From positions 2,703,306 to 2,767,305 of the forward strand of contig CP036352.1 in NCBI GenBank assembly GCA_007753915.1: 64,000 nt of DNA, written 5' to 3'. How positions within the stretch are numbered: position 1 is the first letter of the stretch; each line of letters starts with the position of its first letter. The translations under genes were made by a program, and so were the position numbers. Under the pieces are notes generated by a model. That model worked only from the letters and a program-made list of their open reading frames with translations, was not told the DNA's origin and searched no databases. This document shows, piece by piece, positions 61,630 through 64,000 of this stretch. Origin of the DNA: Phycisphaerae bacterium RAS2. Lineage in GTDB: Bacteria > Planctomycetota > Phycisphaerae > UBA1845 > UTPLA1.

Positions 61630-62772
61630 TTACTTTCCGCCTTCCCGCGGCGCGCCGCGCAGCGCCTCGGCGATGCACCGTGCGACAGCCTCATGCCCGC
61701 GCGGCGAAAGGTGCGTCACATCCAAATGCGAATCACCCACCGCCATCAGCGCGGCGTTCACGTCGATGACCTGCAATCCCGACGCCCGGGCCAGTTCCAT
61801 CGCCGTGCGACCCAGCTCGCCGTGCTGGCGGTCCGACGGGTCCATTTCGTACCGCACCGGGATGTAGACAAAATAGCATCTCGCGCCCAGCCGCTTTGCC
61901 CGCTGCGCGATGCCTTCCAGTTGCCGGCCCAGCCACCCGTGTTCCGGCGACAACTTGTCCGCCACCGCGATCAGGCACCGCTCGTGCGACCGCGACCGCC
62001 GGCCGTACGCGAACGGCTCCAGGCAGAGGTTCACCAGCGCCGAGCGCTTTTGAAACTTGAGCATGAGTCCGGACAAGCCGCCCGGCTCCGCGCTGTGAGC
62101 GGTCGGGCCGTGATGCCGCTTGAGAACGTCCGAGTGGTAGGCGGGATTGGGGATCGATTCGGGCGGGAACTCCGGCAGCTTCTGCTCGACTTGAATGGCG
62201 AACTGTTCCAAGGGTTCGTCCACATCATTCGGACAGTAACACACGATGATATCGTCCGGCTGATAAGTCGCGCCGCGCGTCTCGAGCCAGATACGCTCGC
62301 TGTAGGTGCTGTAGCCCCCCACGCCGGAGTTCATCACTTCGCAGCCGGGGAGGGCGGCTTCCAGCTTCGACGAGAAGACTTCTTCAATCGGTACGCCCAA
62401 CCCAAACAGGACCGAGTCGCCCAGGCAAAGCACTCGGCGAACGCCGGCGGGCTTAGGCCGCGCATGGATTCGATCGCTTCGCATACCTTCGGCGTTGATG
62501 CGATATTCGGCGGGTGGACCGCGATAGGTAAACGTCACGCTCGACGATGGCTTCAACTCATAAATGAGAGGACCACCGTCCGAAACCGGCTGCTGGATCG
62601 TGCGCAAACGGACCAGCCAGTCCGGCTGGAGGCGCAGCGGGCCGTATCCCGCGAATCGCGCGGCCAGTTCCGCGAATCCGGCTGCGACCAGGCAGGCCAG
62701 CGCCAAGGCCAGAAGCTTTGTCCGCAGGCGTGTTCGCCGCCGCGGCGGCGTGGGAGCGGTTTCGACCTGCAC
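61630..62772 (-). CDS. Membrane-anchored SGNH/GDSL hydrolase
   Basis: The roughly 380-residue protein has an N-terminal anchor (LLALALACLVAAGFAELAA) and an SGNH domain with block I CLGDSVLFGLGV, block II NSGVGGYST, block III PNDVDEP and block V DVTHLSPRGH, giving the Ser-Asp-His triad. Such enzymes deacylate polysaccharides, lipids or peptidoglycan. The GTG at 62772 has GGAGG 8 bp upstream; the ATG at 62838 coincides with a TAGAAT -10 element (62834-62829) and is unlikely to be used. Confidence 0.87.
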   Translation of the reverse strand: MQVETAPTPPRRRTRLRTKLLALALACLVAAGFAELAARFAGYGPLRLQPDWLVRLRTIQQPVSDGGPLIYELKPSSSVTFTYRGPPAEYRINAEGMRSDRIHARPKPAGVRRVLCLGDSVLFGLGVPIEEVFSSKLEAALPGCEVMNSGVGGYSTYSERIWLETRGATYQPDDIIVCYCPNDVDEPLEQFAIQVEQKLPEFPPESIPNPAYHSDVLKRHHGPTAHSAEPGGLSGLMLKFQKRSALVNLCLEPFAYGRRSRSHERCLIAVADKLSPEHGWLGRQLEGIAQRAKRLGARCYFVYIPVRYEMDPSDRQHGELGRTAMELARASGLQVIDVNAALMAVGDSHLDVTHLSPRGHEAVARCIAEALRGAPREGGK

Positions 62773-62947
62773 GATTTGAACCTCCAGCTCGGTTACAAGC
62801 GTAAGTACCGCGAATTCAGGACGATCCGATTCTACCATTCATCGCCCCCAATGCCCGCCGTATTGCCGGTTTTCTTGCCGGCCTCCCGCCGCCCCACGCG
62901 CCGGAACGCGGCCCCAAAAAAACTTCTCTATTCGGCTCGCGTTAGGG

Positions 62948-62976
62948 TTGACGTTCGGCCGAAGTTAGGATATGGT
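62948..62976 (+). promoter_or_regulatory. Predicted promoter upstream of lexA
   Basis: TTGACG (62948-62953) and TATGGT (62971-62976) are exactly 17 bp apart. A start near 62983 would leave a leader of about 460 bases before the lexA ATG. Confidence 0.55.
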
Positions 62977-63446
62977 CACTCACACATTCGTCGGTCGAAA
63001 GGAATCGGAAGGCCAGCGCTGGCTGCGTCGCCGAACGGCGGAGCTGGTGGATCGGCTGATCAACATGTTCTCGGTGGAAGCAGCCTCCGGGAGCGCGGGC
63101 GAAGCGGGCGCGGTCGCAGACGATACGCCGGCGTGCTGCTTCGGCCCCGGTGGAGATTTCCGCCGGGTGTACAGCCCCCGGCTTCGGGTGGTGTCGGCGT
63201 CGGATGGAGCGGAGTACCCGGGCGATGCGGTGGTTGATCGCGCGCCGGCTTTGGCTCGACCCGCCCCGCACCCAGCTCGTTCGGTTGCGGCGATGCGGCT
63301 TCTGGCTGATCTGAACGCTGGTACGGATGAGAACGACGAGACTGCCGAGCAAGCTTCGACTGACCACGCGGCGGCCCTTCCGCCGGTGCTGCTCGGCCCA
63401 CAAGGACTCAACGGTACGCCGTGGCCACGACGTACGGAGAAACTAA
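62972..63446 (+). other. Long leader or doubtful ORF ahead of lexA
   Basis: A frame opening MVTHTFVGRKESEGQRWLRR at 62972 stays open to 63748 with GC-rich third positions and a charged, helix-like start. Its ATG lies inside the predicted -10 box and it would overlap lexA by 300 bases in another frame, which argues against a full-length gene. No family is recognised. It may be leader RNA, a decayed gene or a short gene whose stop was lost. Confidence 0.35.
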
Positions 63447-64000
63447 ATGCCCTCAAGGACAAAAAAGAAACCCTCGGCGAAGTCGACCGGCGGCGCAGCG
63501 CGTCGCGCCAGATCGAAGCCGACCCGCCCCGCGACCCCGAGGCAGGCCGAAATCCTGACCTTCGTCCGGGACTTCACCCACAAGAATGGCTTTTCCCCGA
63601 CCTACGACGAGATCGCCGCCAAGTTCGGAATTTCAAAGGTCACCGTCTTCGAGCACCTCACCGTCCTCGAAGAGCGCGGCCTGCTCCGGCGGGAGCGTCA
63701 CAAAGCTCGCTCTTTGGAATTGGCGGACCATTTGCAACTACCGGATGATCGCCCCAGCTGCCTGAAGCTGCTCGGCCGCATCGCCGCCGGCGCGCCGATC
63801 GAAGCAATTGAAGACCCCGAGACGATCGATCTCGAGCAGTTGTTTTCCTCCGACCACGGGATCTACGCGCTCCAGGTCCGCGGCGACAGCATGATCGACG
63901 ATCAGATCGCCGACGGGGACTACGTCGTCGTCGAGCGCCGGTCCACGCCTTATAACGGCGAAATTGTCGTGGCCGTCACATCAGACGGTGAAGCCACGCT
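63447..64000 (+). CDS. lexA: LexA repressor (3' end outside window)
   Basis: The 184 codons present hold a basic lead (about 1-28), a winged helix (TPRQAEILTFVRDFTHKNGFSP..., SKVTVFEHLTVLEERGLL), the Ala-Gly self-cleavage bond at 114-115 in RIAAGAPIEA and the catalytic serine S148 in VRGDSMIDDQIADGDYV. The general-base lysine lies past the window edge. On RecA activation it would cleave itself and release the SOS genes. GGAGA precedes the ATG by 7 bp. The frame has no stop inside the window. Confidence 0.93.
   Translation, partial: MPSRTKKKPSAKSTGGAARRARSKPTRPATPRQAEILTFVRDFTHKNGFSPTYDEIAAKFGISKVTVFEHLTVLEERGLLRRERHKARSLELADHLQLPDDRPSCLKLLGRIAAGAPIEAIEDPETIDLEQLFSSDHGIYALQVRGDSMIDDQIADGDYVVVERRSTPYNGEIVVAVTSDGEAT

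Noticed and set aside
62942..63462. Minus-strand frames in the lexA upstream region
   Set aside because: They are rich in R, lack ribosome sites and family motifs, and lie opposite a good plus-strand promoter.

Overview
The window is GC-rich, gene-dense bacterial chromosome with no rRNA, CRISPR array, prophage or plasmid genes. Several traits point to Planctomycetota, probably near Phycisphaerae: three small membrane proteins ending in a CxxCGYNLTGL...CPEC zinc ribbon, a tandem VWA membrane protein, two ECF sigma/anti-sigma pairs of unusual build, a dockerin-type EF-hand and an exosortase system. The assignment rests on these family traits only. Many genes are coupled by ATGA overlaps or gaps of a few bases, and several promoters have recognisable -35/-10 boxes with 16-17 bp spacers.

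2-4671: an ebo-like metabolite-export cluster (UbiA prenyltransferase, TIM-barrel protein, EboF-type phosphodiesterase, EboB-type TatD hydrolase and a coupled 84-residue protein). A REP-associated transposase between perfect 32-bp inverted repeats splits it. 4772-7922: reverse transsulfuration (cystathionine beta-synthase, cystathionine gamma-lyase/synthase). 8213-9287: ECF sigma factor with a membrane partner carrying a dockerin motif. 9519-13472: three-subunit transhydrogenase operon with a histone-deacetylase-family gene. 13591-20098: AMMECR1, a TPR protein, a LigD-type phosphoesterase and an ABC-2 exporter. 20179-28493: RarA, hydantoinase, arginine deiminase, M28 peptidase and a Tat-exported class V aminotransferase.

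28598-31685: STAS protein, tRNA-Arg, then a compact locus of exosortase H, its associated membrane protein, a small two-helix protein and a caspase-fold protease with an IPTL-CTERM sorting tail. This locus is the best candidate for a little-described system. 32171-37977: MacB-like export operon (adaptor, ATPase, two FtsX-type permeases, lipoprotein). 38242-43243: ornithine aminotransferase, a divergent CTP synthase, a diguanylate cyclase and tRNA-His.

43354-50862: large VWA protein, CPA1 antiporter, DnaJ-type cysteine-rich protein, an N-terminally short RlmN, tRNA-Cys and a zinc-ribbon protein. 51001-54478: ECF sigma/anti-sigma pair with a prepilin-like domain, and a GAF sigma-54 activator whose upstream region holds four TTACCCA boxes. 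54516-60077: a degenerate MnmE-like GTPase coupled to CoaX, an Hpt protein, and the pyrR-pyrB-pyrC operon. 60472-64000: PilZ protein, zinc-ribbon protein, SGNH hydrolase and the start of lexA, which runs off the end. Signalling genes (GGDEF, PilZ, Hpt, STAS, sigma-54) are scattered through the second half.
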